Part shown: positions 1-7,795 of the stretch, one piece after another
Position numbering within the stretch: position 1 is the first letter of the stretch
Layout: every line of letters starts with the position of its first letter
Source: [Clostridium] asparagiforme DSM 15981
Lineage (GTDB): Bacteria > Bacillota > Clostridia > Lachnospirales > Lachnospiraceae
Assembly: GCA_025149125.1 (NCBI GenBank)
Contig: CP102272.1
Span: 992,001-1,056,000 of the forward strand
Direction: 5' to 3'
Length of the DNA stretch: 64,000 nucleotides
Translations under genes and position numbers: made by a program
The notes under the pieces: model-generated
What the model was told of the DNA's origin: nothing
Database searches by the model: none
The model's input: only the letters and a program-made list of their open reading frames with translations

Positions 1-1
1 C

Positions 2-562
2 GGCATGACGGTGATCTGCCCCTGCGACGCCAATGAAACCCGGGAGGCGGTCAGAGCTCTGATGGATTACAAGGGCCCCTGCTATCTGCGGACCGGGCGG
101 ATCACGGTGGAGAACATTACAAATTCCTATCCGGATTACCGGTTTCAGATCGGCAGAGGGATAACGCTGAAGGACGGCTGCGACGTGACGCTGATCGCCG
201 CGGGGCTGATGGTTCAGGAAGCGGTGCGGGCGGCCGGGATGTTGGAGAAAGAGGGCATATCGGCCAGAGTGATCGATATGCATACCATAAAACCGCTGGA
301 CGAGGAGCTGGTGGCGAAGGCCGCCCGGGAGACCGGAGCCATCGTCACCGCGGAGAATCACAACTGCTACGGAGGCCTTGGCTCCGCGGTGGCAGAGGTG
401 CTGGTGAAAAAGTGCCCGGTTCCCATGGAAATGGTGGCGGTGAACGACCGTTTCGGCCATTCGGGCAATGCGCTGGAACTGTTAAAGCGGTACGGACTCA
501 GCGCGGAGATGGTGGCGGAAAAGGCCAGACAGGTTATGGCGCGCGCCGCCCGGACGGATTAA
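2..562 (+). CDS. Transketolase, C-terminal subunit (5' end cut by window edge)
   Basis: This is the end of a split transketolase: the part that carries the pyrimidine-binding tail and the C-terminal domain. It would pair with a separate thiamine-diphosphate-binding N-terminal subunit encoded just outside the window. Transketolase moves two-carbon ketol units between sugar phosphates in the cytoplasm. Visible marks are YLRTGR near the start and the C-terminal domain block VTLIAAGLMVQEAV followed by VIDMHTIKPLDEELV, TAENHNCYGGLGSAV and a final helix. Only about 186 residues are present, against about 310 for a full C-terminal subunit. The ATG at position 5 is internal, because the reading frame is open to the left edge. 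It lies 15 bases before the sugar kinase, so the two are probably co-transcribed. Confidence 0.88.
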   Translation, partial: GMTVICPCDANETREAVRALMDYKGPCYLRTGRITVENITNSYPDYRFQIGRGITLKDGCDVTLIAAGLMVQEAVRAAGMLEKEGISARVIDMHTIKPLDEELVAKAARETGAIVTAENHNCYGGLGSAVAEVLVKKCPVPMEMVAVNDRFGHSGNALELLKRYGLSAEMVAEKARQVMARAARTD

Positions 563-577
563 AGGAGGAGCAGGACG

Positions 578-1501
578 ATGGCTGTGGATATTTGGGGCAT
601 CGGACATTGCTGCCAGGACAATATATGCGTGGTGGAGCAGTACCCGCCCGAGGACGGCTCCACCCACATTCTGGAGATCGACGATTCCCAGGGCGGGGGA
701 GCGGCGGCCACCGCCATGGTTGCAGCGTCCAGGCTGGGGGCCAGGGCGGGCGTGATCGCCAACCTGGGGGACGATCCGGTGGGAGACAGGATTCTCGAGG
801 GATTCCTCCGGGAGGGAGTGCAGACAGAGCTGATCCGCAGGATTTCCGGCGGGCGCAGTTCCACTTCCTATGTGATGGTCAACCCGGAAAACGGAAGCCG
901 CACCAAGTTCCCTTACCGGGATCAGCTTCCGGCGCTGCGCTTCACGGATGAGATCCGCGCCGCGCTGGCGGGAGCCAGGATTCTTCACCTGGACGGCACC
1001 CAGTATGAAAACGCGCTGAAGGCGGCCAGGCTGGCAAAGGAGCTGGGGATCACCGTATCCCTGGACGCCTGTTCCATGCAGGAGGACAACGGAAAGAACT
1101 GGGAGCTGGCCTCCCTGGCCGATATTCTGATCGCCAACGAGAAATACCCCCGGCGTCTGACCGGCAAGGACAGCGTGGAGGAAGCGCTGGCGGTGATGGC
1201 AAAGCTGGGGCCCAAGGTATTGGCTTCTACCGCGGGCAGCCGGGGCTGCTGGTATGTCAGGGACGGACGCGTGGAGCATTTACCCGCGTTTGAGATACGG
1301 GCGGTGGATACGACGGGAGCGGGGGATACGTTTCACGGGGCGTTTCTGGCGTGCTGGCTGACCAGGCCGGACCCGGAATACTGTCTGAGGTTTGCCAGCG
1401 CAGCCGCGGCGCTCAAATGTCTGAAGCGCGGCGGAAGAGCGGGGATCCCGGACCGGACGGCGGCCGAGGCGTTTCTCAGACAAAACGGCGCTGGGGAATG
1501 A
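578..1501 (+). CDS. PfkB-family carbohydrate kinase
   Basis: ATP-dependent sugar or nucleoside kinase of the ribokinase/PfkB family, 307 residues, the usual length. The N-terminal glycine-rich signature GGGAAATAMVAASRLGA lies near residues 38-54. The C-terminal signature DTTGAGDTFHGAF lies near 241-253 and contains the catalytic Asp and the anion hole. An AAAGGAGGA ribosome site precedes the ATG. The exact substrate cannot be read from sequence; ribokinase, fructokinase, 2-keto-3-deoxygluconate kinase and sulfofructose kinase share these motifs. Its place between a transketolase subunit and an ABC importer with a class II aldolase suggests that it phosphorylates an imported sugar or an intermediate that the aldolase then cleaves. 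Confidence 0.9.
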   Translation: MAVDIWGIGHCCQDNICVVEQYPPEDGSTHILEIDDSQGGGAAATAMVAASRLGARAGVIANLGDDPVGDRILEGFLREGVQTELIRRISGGRSSTSYVMVNPENGSRTKFPYRDQLPALRFTDEIRAALAGARILHLDGTQYENALKAARLAKELGITVSLDACSMQEDNGKNWELASLADILIANEKYPRRLTGKDSVEEALAVMAKLGPKVLASTAGSRGCWYVRDGRVEHLPAFEIRAVDTTGAGDTFHGAFLACWLTRPDPEYCLRFASAAAALKCLKRGGRAGIPDRTAAEAFLRQNGAGE

Positions 1502-1565
1502 CCGGAGGAACGGCGCCGCGGAATAACCGGCAGGATGCCGTCCATTTTCCTACACTCATTCAGGT

Positions 1566-1604
1566 AACAAATAGCTGCGCGCAGGCTGCGCCGGGCTATT
1601 GTTT
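1566..1604 (+). terminator. Hairpin between kinase and transporter genes
   Basis: The inverted repeat AACAA(A)TAGC...GGCTATTGTT has a GC-rich inner stem and ends in a weak T-rich tail (GTTTATAAA). It could be a leaky terminator or an RNA-processing and stability hairpin that sets off the highly expressed binding-protein gene. The imperfect stem and short T run make full termination doubtful. Confidence 0.45.
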
Positions 1605-1642
1605 ATAAACACGTAATCAAATCAAAGGAGGATATTAAGATT

Positions 1643-2770
1643 ATGAGGAAACAAGTAGCATTACTGCTGGGGGCCGTTATGACGGCGGGACTGATCACCG
1701 GATGCGGAGGCGGAAAAGCCGCTGATCCCACCACCACCGCAGCGCCCGAGACCAAGGCCGAGACGCAAGCCGAGGCTCCCGAGAGCAAGGAGGAAGCCAC
1801 CGAGGCTGAGACCAAGGAGGAGGCCGCGGCCGCAAGCGGGGACTTAAACATCTACACAACGGTCAGCGATCTCCAGTACAACGCCATTGTGGGCGCGTTC
1901 CAGGAGAAATACCCGGACATCAAGATCAGCTACACCCAGGCCGGAGCCGGCGAGTGCAAGACCAGAATCCAGGCAGAGGCCGACAATCCCCAGGGCGACG
2001 TGATGTTCGGCGGGCTGGTGTACGCCGACACCCTGACCTACAGCGATCTGTTCGAGACCTACGTTTGCAAGAACGACGACAAGATGCCCGATGAGTTCAA
2101 AAATACCACCGGCGTCCTCACCTACCACGATGCCCAGATCCCCTGCCTGTGGGTGAACGACGAGCTGGAGAAAAAAGCGGGCGTCACCATCACCGGCTAT
2201 GAAGATCTGCTGAATCCGGCCTTAAAGGGCCAGGTGGCAAACGGCGATCCCACCGCCAGCTCCAGCGCATGGAACCAGCTGCAGTGCGTGCTGACCGATT
2301 TCGGCGGCTATGACAGCGAAGAGGCCTGGGACTTCATCGACAAGCTGATGGACAACATGGTGATCACCGACGGTTCCTCCGCGGTTTACAAGGGCGTTTA
2401 CAACGGCGAGTACACCGTTGGCATGACCTATGAGCCGGCCTGCGTGCAGATGCTCTCCGAGGGCGCTGAGGGCGTGCACATTGTATACCCCAAAGAAGGC
2501 GTGACCAGCATCGCATTCGGTTCCGCGATCATCAAGAATTGTAAGAATCTGGATAATGCCAAGCTGTTCATGGATTTCCTGGAGAGCGACGAGTGCCAGG
2601 CCATCTACAACGAGTGCGGCGCCAGACAGGCCAACGCAAACTTAGACATTGAGAACGAGTGGCTGCCCAATCTCAGCGACATCAACTACAAAGCGGCCGA
2701 CACCGAGGGTCTGGCCAAGAACCAGGAAGACATCTTAAACCGCTGGATCGAGCTGTGGAAAACAAAATAG
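1643..2770 (+). CDS. ABC transporter substrate-binding lipoprotein (FbpA/AfuA type)
   Basis: Extracellular solute-binding protein of 375 residues, anchored as a lipoprotein: the signal peptide ends in the lipobox LITG-C with Cys21. A Glu/Thr/Ala-rich tether (about 25-65) precedes the two-lobed binding domain, which begins LNIYTTVSDLQYNAIVGAF. The fold type is that of ferric iron, 2-aminoethylphosphonate and hexose-phosphate binders. The paired tyrosines that classical ferric-binding FbpA uses are not visible in the YKGVYNGEYTVG region, so iron is unlikely. Together with the adjoining sugar-phosphate enzymes this points to a sugar or sugar-phosphate ligand. That is inference; phosphonate remains possible. 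An AAAGGAGG site lies upstream of the ATG. Confidence 0.88.
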   Translation: MRKQVALLLGAVMTAGLITGCGGGKAADPTTTAAPETKAETQAEAPESKEEATEAETKEEAAAASGDLNIYTTVSDLQYNAIVGAFQEKYPDIKISYTQAGAGECKTRIQAEADNPQGDVMFGGLVYADTLTYSDLFETYVCKNDDKMPDEFKNTTGVLTYHDAQIPCLWVNDELEKKAGVTITGYEDLLNPALKGQVANGDPTASSSAWNQLQCVLTDFGGYDSEEAWDFIDKLMDNMVITDGSSAVYKGVYNGEYTVGMTYEPACVQMLSEGAEGVHIVYPKEGVTSIAFGSAIIKNCKNLDNAKLFMDFLESDECQAIYNECGARQANANLDIENEWLPNLSDINYKAADTEGLAKNQEDILNRWIELWKTK

Positions 2771-2808
2771 GATTGATATGAGATAAACGGCAACCGTACA
2801 TACGATGT

Positions 2809-2869
2809 GGAAAATGGTGAAGAAAGCCGTCTGCAAGCGAGCTTGACGCTGCTTACTTCACTATTTTCC
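2809..2869 (+). other. Intercistronic hairpin after the binding-protein gene
   Basis: A long stem is formed by GGAAAATgGTGAAG at the left and CTTCACtATTTTCC at the right, with one central mismatch and a loop of about 33 bases that holds a smaller hairpin. There is no T run, so it is not a classical terminator. Stems at this place in ABC operons commonly protect the 5' part of the message and raise binding-protein levels over the ATPase and permease. Confidence 0.55.
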
Positions 2870-2919
2870 CGCCATCCAAACTGCTGCCATCGATAAATGA
2901 ATGAGGGGATAGGGGAATT

Positions 2920-4014
2920 ATGGACAAGGTGAAAATTAAAATCAGTCACGCTTTGAAACAATACGGCAACAATGTCATAATTCCCGACCTTTCGGTTGTG
3001 ATTGAGGAAGGTGAGTTCTTCACCCTCCTGGGACCGTCTGGTTGTGGAAAGACAACATTACTGAGAATGATCGCCGGATTCAACACCATTGAGGGCGGAG
3101 ACTTTTATTTCAATGACCAGAAGATTAACGATTTGGCGCCAGAAAAGCGCAACATCGGCATGGTGTTCCAGAACTATGCGATTTTCCCGCATTTGACCGT
3201 GAAAAAGAACGTTGCCTTCGGTCTCCAGAACCGGAAACTGCCGAAGGATCAGATAGAAGAACGGACGCAGAAGTTTCTGGGTCTGATGAAAATCGAAGAA
3301 TATCAGGACCGGCTTCCCGAGCGGCTTTCCGGCGGGCAGCAGCAGCGCGTGGCGCTGGCCCGCGCCCTGGCCATCGAGCCAAGCGTCCTGTTGATGGATG
3401 AACCCCTGAGCAACCTGGACGCCAAGCTCCGCGTGGAGATGCGCGAGGTGATCAAGGAAATACAGAACAAGTTGGGAATTACCACCGTCTACGTGACCCA
3501 CGACCAGGAGGAAGCCATGGCGGTGTCGGACCGCATCGCGGTTATGAACCAGGGCGTGATTCAGCAGATCGGAACGCCCAGGAACCTGTACCAGCGCCCC
3601 TCCAACTTGTTTGTGGCCACCTTCATCGGCCGGACCAACGTGCTCAAGGTGGAGGCCTCCCTGAAAGCGGACGGCCAGCGCGGCATCACGTTTTCGGACG
3701 GCTACTACGTGACCATGGACAGCATGGTGCGCGGCGTGGAGGACAAGACGCCTCTGACCGTTTCCATCCGCCCCGAGGAATTTGAGATCGTGCCCGAGGA
3801 CCAGGAGGGAATCGGGGCCACCGTGGAATACAGCACCTTCCTGGGCCTGAACACCCACTATTTTGTGAACCTGGATTCCGGGGAGCGCGTGGAGATCATT
3901 CAGGAGTCCCGGATCGACGACATTCTGGATAAGGGGTCCAGGATCCGCCTGCAGGTCAAGAAGGAAAAGATCAACCTGTTCACCGAGGACGGTTCCAAGT
4001 CCCTGATGCGTTAA
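2920..4014 (+). CDS. ABC transporter ATP-binding protein (FbpC/PotA type)
   Basis: ATPase subunit of 364 residues that powers the importer from the cytoplasmic face. All nucleotide-binding motifs are intact: Walker A GPSGCGKTT (about 38-46), Q-loop FQNYAIFPHLTV, signature LSGGQQQRVALARAL (about 136-150), Walker B VLLMDEPLSNLD and the switch histidine in YVTHDQEEA. A C-terminal TOBE-type domain (about 280-355) is the usual regulatory tail of the CUT1/FbpC/PotA group. It follows the binding-protein gene and lies 15 bases before the permease gene. Motifs alone do not show the substrate. Confidence 0.93.
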   Translation: MDKVKIKISHALKQYGNNVIIPDLSVVIEEGEFFTLLGPSGCGKTTLLRMIAGFNTIEGGDFYFNDQKINDLAPEKRNIGMVFQNYAIFPHLTVKKNVAFGLQNRKLPKDQIEERTQKFLGLMKIEEYQDRLPERLSGGQQQRVALARALAIEPSVLLMDEPLSNLDAKLRVEMREVIKEIQNKLGITTVYVTHDQEEAMAVSDRIAVMNQGVIQQIGTPRNLYQRPSNLFVATFIGRTNVLKVEASLKADGQRGITFSDGYYVTMDSMVRGVEDKTPLTVSIRPEEFEIVPEDQEGIGATVEYSTFLGLNTHYFVNLDSGERVEIIQESRIDDILDKGSRIRLQVKKEKINLFTEDGSKSLMR

Positions 4015-4029
4015 GGGGAGGGGCTGTCT

Positions 4030-5688
4030 ATGAAAAAGAAACAAAAAATTGATATGTGGATGGGTATCAGCATCGGGATCCTTCTTCTGTATATTGTATT
4101 CATGCTCTATCCGCTCCTGAAAATCCTGGTGCAGTCCGTGCTGGACAATGAACAGGGCACCTTCACGATGCAGTATTTCAAGCAGTTTTTCAGCGATACC
4201 TATTACTTTTCCACGCTGTTAAACAGCTTTAAGATCGCCGTGTGCGTGACGGTGGTGACCCTGGCCCTGGGAGTTCCCCTGGCCTACCTTTACAATATGT
4301 ATGAGCTGAAGGGCCGGAATTTTTTACAGGTCATGATCATTCTCTGCTCCATGTCCGCCCCCTTTATCGGCGCGTACTCCTGGATCCTTCTGCTGGGCCG
4401 TTCCGGCATCATCACCAAGTTTTTCAGCCGGAATCTGGGGATCGAGATGCCGTCCATCTACGGCTTTAACGGAATCCTTTTGGTGCTGGCCACCAAGCTG
4501 TTCCCGCTGGTGTTCCTGTACGTGTCCGGTGCGCTGAAAAATATCGACAACTCCCTGTTAGAGGCTTCCTCCAACATGGGCTGCCGGGGCGTCAAGCGCT
4601 TTTTCAAGGTGGTGGTGCCGCTGTGTATGCCCTCCATTCTGGCCGCGGCCCTGATGGTATTCATGCGGGCCCTGGCTGATTTCGGCACGCCCCTTCTAAT
4701 CGGCGAGGGCTACCGCACCTTCCCGGTGGAGATTTACAAGCAGTACGTGGGCGAGACATCGGTCAACCACAACTTTGCGGCCGCGGTCAGCGTGATCGCC
4801 ATCATCATCACGGCCATCGTGTTTTTGATTCAGAAGATGCTGTCCAACCACTACAGCTTCACCATGAACGCGCTGCACCCCATCGAGCGCAAGAAGCCCC
4901 ACCCGGTGCTCAGCTTTTTCGCCCATTTTTACGCTTACGGTCTGGTAGCAGTCTCCTTCCTGCCCCAGTTTTACCTGATTTACTGCTCGTTCCGCAACAC
5001 CTCCAAGACGGGCAACATGTTCAAACCCGGCTACTCCCTGATGAGCTACCGGCAGATTTTTGAAACCATGGGCGATGCGGTGAAAAATACCATCGTCATC
5101 TGCGGCAGCGCGCTGGTGCTGATCATTCTGCTGGCCGTGCTGATCGCCTACCTGGTGGTGCGCAGAAGGAACCATGTGAACAACATCATCGACACCCTGT
5201 CCATGCTGCCCTACATCATTCCCGGTTCCGTGGTCGGTATCGCGCTGGTCATGGGCTTTAGCAAGGGACCGCTGGTGCTGACCGGCACGGCGGCCATCAT
5301 GGTGGTCTCCATGTGTATCCGCAGAATCCCCTACACCATCCGCAGCAGCGTGGCGATTCTGCAGCAAATCCCCATCACGGTGGAGGAGGCGTCTGCCAGC
5401 CTGGGCGCGTCGAAGTTTAAGACGTTCTGGAAGGTCACCACGCCGATGATGGTAAACGGTATCATGTCCGGAGCTATTTTGAGCTGGGTAACCCTGATTA
5501 CGGAACTGTCCTCGTCCATTATCCTGTACAGCTCCAAGACCATCACCCTGAACCTGGGCGTTTACATCATGGTGTCCAGAGGTACGGACGGAAAGGCGTG
5601 CGCCATCTCCACCATTCTGACGGTGATGACGATTATTTCCCTGGTATTGGTTACGAAACTTTCGAAAGGAAGAGAAATTACGCTGTAA
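4030..5688 (+). CDS. ABC transporter permease, fused two-domain FbpB type
   Basis: Integral membrane permease of 552 residues in which two BPD/MetI-type domains are joined in one chain, giving about 12 membrane segments. Two EAA loops that dock on the ATPase are visible: EASSNMGCRGVKRFFKVVVP near residue 178 and EASASLGASKFKTFWKVTTP near residue 454. This fused layout is typical of FbpB, AfuB and the phosphonate permease PhnU/V relatives. One fused permease, one ATPase and one binding lipoprotein make a complete importer. The next gene, an aldolase, starts 36 bases on, so the transporter and the aldolase are probably one transcript. Confidence 0.92.
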   Translation: MKKKQKIDMWMGISIGILLLYIVFMLYPLLKILVQSVLDNEQGTFTMQYFKQFFSDTYYFSTLLNSFKIAVCVTVVTLALGVPLAYLYNMYELKGRNFLQVMIILCSMSAPFIGAYSWILLLGRSGIITKFFSRNLGIEMPSIYGFNGILLVLATKLFPLVFLYVSGALKNIDNSLLEASSNMGCRGVKRFFKVVVPLCMPSILAAALMVFMRALADFGTPLLIGEGYRTFPVEIYKQYVGETSVNHNFAAAVSVIAIIITAIVFLIQKMLSNHYSFTMNALHPIERKKPHPVLSFFAHFYAYGLVAVSFLPQFYLIYCSFRNTSKTGNMFKPGYSLMSYRQIFETMGDAVKNTIVICGSALVLIILLAVLIAYLVVRRRNHVNNIIDTLSMLPYIIPGSVVGIALVMGFSKGPLVLTGTAAIMVVSMCIRRIPYTIRSSVAILQQIPITVEEASASLGASKFKTFWKVTTPMMVNGIMSGAILSWVTLITELSSSIILYSSKTITLNLGVYIMVSRGTDGKACAISTILTVMTIISLVLVTKLSKGREITL

Positions 5689-5724
5689 ACCTGCAGTGGA
5701 AAAAATATAAAGGAGAGTAGTATC

Positions 5725-6591
5725 ATGAGATTAGTAAATGCGAAGGAAATGCTTCGGAAGGCCAAAGAAGGACATTATGCAGTGGGCCATTTCAACCTGA
5801 ACAATATGGAGTCGGTCAGAGCCTTTTTGCTGGCGGCCCAGGAAACCCATTCCCCCATCATTCTGGGCGTCTCCGGCGGCACGGCCAAGTACATGGGCGG
5901 TTACCGGACGATCACGGATATGGTTGAGGACTTTATGGCCTATCTGGATATCACGGTTCCGGTGGCCCTGCACGTGGACCATGGCAAATACGAGGAGGCA
6001 TTGGACGCGTTAAACGGCGGCTTCAGCTCCGTGATGTTCGACGGCTCCAAACTGCCCATCGGGGAAAATCTGGAGAAAACCCGCCACATCGTGGAGCTCT
6101 GCCGGGAGAAGAACGTTTCCGTGGAAGCGGAGGTGGGCTGCATCGGCGGTCAGGAGGACGGCCACGTGGCCATGGGCGAGTGCGCGGACCCGGCGGAGTG
6201 CGGACAGATCGCGAAGCTTGGCATCGATATGCTGGCGGCGGGCATCGGCAATATCCACGGCAAGTATCCGGCGGACTGGAAGGGCCTGAACTTTGAGGTG
6301 CTGGCCGCCATCCAGAAGGCGGCAGGGGACATTCCGCTGGTGCTTCACGGCGGCTCCGGGATACCGGACGACATGGTCCGCCAGGCCATTTCCCTGGGCG
6401 TCTGCAAGGTCAACGTAAACACCGAATGCCAGATCGCCTTTACCGAGGCCACCCGGAAATTCATCGAGGACGGCAAGGACTTAACGGGCAACGGCTTCAC
6501 TCCCAGAGCGCTTCTGGCCGACGGCCTGGTGGCGACCAAGGAAAAATGCATTGAGAAAATGACTCTGTTTGGAAGTTTGGGAAAGGCTTGA
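5725..6591 (+). CDS. Class II ketose-bisphosphate aldolase
   Basis: Zinc-dependent aldolase of the fructose/tagatose-bisphosphate aldolase family, 288 residues, cytoplasmic. It should cleave a phosphorylated ketose into dihydroxyacetone phosphate and an aldehyde. Metal and substrate marks are ALHVDHG (about 81-87), EAEVGCIGG (about 136-144), AGIGNIHGKYP (about 171-181) and the phosphate-binding VLHGGSGIP (about 205-213). AAAGGAG precedes the ATG. A second paralogue lies at 59860-60702 in another sugar operon. As last gene of the transporter operon it probably handles the product of the PfkB kinase. Specificity for fructose, tagatose or another ketose is not resolved. Confidence 0.92.
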   Translation: MRLVNAKEMLRKAKEGHYAVGHFNLNNMESVRAFLLAAQETHSPIILGVSGGTAKYMGGYRTITDMVEDFMAYLDITVPVALHVDHGKYEEALDALNGGFSSVMFDGSKLPIGENLEKTRHIVELCREKNVSVEAEVGCIGGQEDGHVAMGECADPAECGQIAKLGIDMLAAGIGNIHGKYPADWKGLNFEVLAAIQKAAGDIPLVLHGGSGIPDDMVRQAISLGVCKVNVNTECQIAFTEATRKFIEDGKDLTGNGFTPRALLADGLVATKEKCIEKMTLFGSLGKA

Positions 6592-6644
6592 CGAGCGGCT
6601 TGCGTTGTGGCGGTTGTAATCCTGTTTTAACCATTATATGATAT

Positions 6645-6690
6645 AAAGTGGCGTTACCTCTTGATATTGCGGAGGGAACGCCGCTTTTTT
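6645..6690 (+). terminator. Rho-independent terminator of the sugar-transport operon
   Basis: The stem AAGTGGCGTT / AACGCCGCTT encloses about 21 bases and is followed by a run of T. It ends the transcript that includes the aldolase. Confidence 0.8.
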
Positions 6691-6773
6691 TGCTTTTTTT
6701 GAAAGCTGGAGGACAGATGTTCCAAACGCGATTATGCGTAATAACAAAAATTTGCCTATAATAAACTATTTTG

Positions 6774-6802
6774 TTGACAAAATTATGGAAATATGGTAGA
6801 GT
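6774..6802 (+). promoter_or_regulatory. Promoter of the GntR gene
   Basis: The -35 box TTGACA (6774-6779) is followed by a 17-base spacer and a -10 box TAGAGT (6797-6802). It lies between the aldolase terminator and the regulator gene. Confidence 0.65.
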
Positions 6803-6830
6803 GACAATATGATATTGAGATAATATGGTA
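6790..6830 (+). repeat. Three direct repeats with a 16-base period over the GntR promoter
   Basis: AATATGGTA (6790-6798), AATATGATA (6806-6814) and AATATGGTA (6822-6830) are spaced exactly 16 bases apart. They cover the -10 box and the start of transcription. Regular phased repeats here suggest an operator, most simply for autoregulation by the GntR protein encoded next. The binding partner is inferred. Confidence 0.5.
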
Positions 6831-6869
6831 TTACCTTTAAAGAGAGGAAAAAAGAAACGGTGATGCGTT

Positions 6870-7628
6870 ATGGAAACAGATATGCTGCCAACAATCCGTC
6901 ATTCTCTTACAGATAATGTAAAGGATGAACTGATGCGGTATATACGCCGTATGGATTTGAGCGAGAGCACAAAATTACCGTCGGAACTTACCATTGCCCA
7001 GAATCTGGGGGTGAGCCGGATTACGGTTTGCCGTGTGCTGGGGGATCTGGAACAGGAAAACGTGATTTTCCGTATACACGGAAAAGGAACGTTCGTCAAT
7101 CCTGAGGCGCTCCAGATCAAAATCAGCTTGAATCCTGCGCAGGAATTCCATCAGCTGATTGAGCGCAGCGGACACCGGCCCCAAGTAAAGATGGTGCGGA
7201 TGGAGCAGGATTTAATTTGCCCGGGAATAGCGAAAAAGCTGGCGCTGGCGCCGGACGCTCCATTGCTTAGGACTGAAAAGGTGTATTACGCCGACGAGGA
7301 ACCTGCGATTTTATGTTTTAACTATTTCTCCAGAGCTGTATTTGCAGAGATTCCATCCTGGGAGGAGTTTGAAAATACCTCGGCCTTCTTTCTGCTGAGA
7401 GAGCGGGCGGGTCGTGTGATGATGCGCGACCGGATTGAAATGGAGGCGAAGGAGATTTCTGAACTGCTGCCCCTGACGGATCAGGTTAAGCATTTTAATT
7501 GCAAAGCCCTGCTTCAGTTTGACACAATCAACTATGATCAAAATAATCAACCGGCTATGTACGGTCTGTGTTACTACAATACGAACTTTATACGGTTCAA
7601 TTTACTCCGCAACCAGAATATTTACTAG
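6870..7628 (+). CDS. GntR-family (HutC/UTRA) transcriptional regulator
   Basis: DNA-binding repressor-type regulator of 252 residues. Residues about 5-75 form the winged helix-turn-helix (KLPSELTIAQNLGVSRITVC, then IHGKGTFV). Residues about 95-245 form a UTRA ligand-binding domain that senses a small molecule, often a sugar phosphate or nucleoside-type effector. The start is not firm: the ATG at 6870 has a poor ribosome site and the ATG at 6882 is an alternative. Its own promoter carries three phased repeats. It stands between the sugar-transport operon and adenine deaminase and could control either. Confidence 0.88.
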   Translation: METDMLPTIRHSLTDNVKDELMRYIRRMDLSESTKLPSELTIAQNLGVSRITVCRVLGDLEQENVIFRIHGKGTFVNPEALQIKISLNPAQEFHQLIERSGHRPQVKMVRMEQDLICPGIAKKLALAPDAPLLRTEKVYYADEEPAILCFNYFSRAVFAEIPSWEEFENTSAFFLLRERAGRVMMRDRIEMEAKEISELLPLTDQVKHFNCKALLQFDTINYDQNNQPAMYGLCYYNTNFIRFNLLRNQNIY

Positions 7629-7656
7629 CCGGTCTGTTTTGACGAGGAGAAATAAT

Positions 7657-7746
7657 ATGCTGATATCACGCTCGCCTCCCGATTCTTTTAAAGAGCAAAG
7701 CTGCCTGATTTTGTTCCATTCGGGGCAGTCTCTACACCGGATTTAA
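7657..7746 (+). CDS. Possible 29-residue leader ORF before ade
   Basis: An ATG with a GAGGAG ribosome site 8 bases upstream opens a 29-codon frame that stops 50 bases before ade. The peptide has no recognisable family and shows no run of a single amino acid that would suggest classical attenuation. It could be a short upstream ORF affecting ade, or chance. Confidence 0.25.
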   Translation: MLISRSPPDSFKEQSCLILFHSGQSLHRI

Positions 7747-7795
7747 AATTGCCATAGTCAATCAAATCGAAAAGAGATTAAATGGGGAGGTTCAT

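Noticed and set aside
5..562. Complete transketolase-subunit gene starting at the ATG of position 5
   Set aside because: The frame is open to the window edge and about 120 residues of the usual N-terminal part are missing, so this ATG is internal.
1643..5688. Ferric iron transport operon
   Set aside because: The architecture fits FbpABC, but no Tyr-Tyr iron pair is seen and the neighbours are sugar-phosphate enzymes. The label would rest on family name only.
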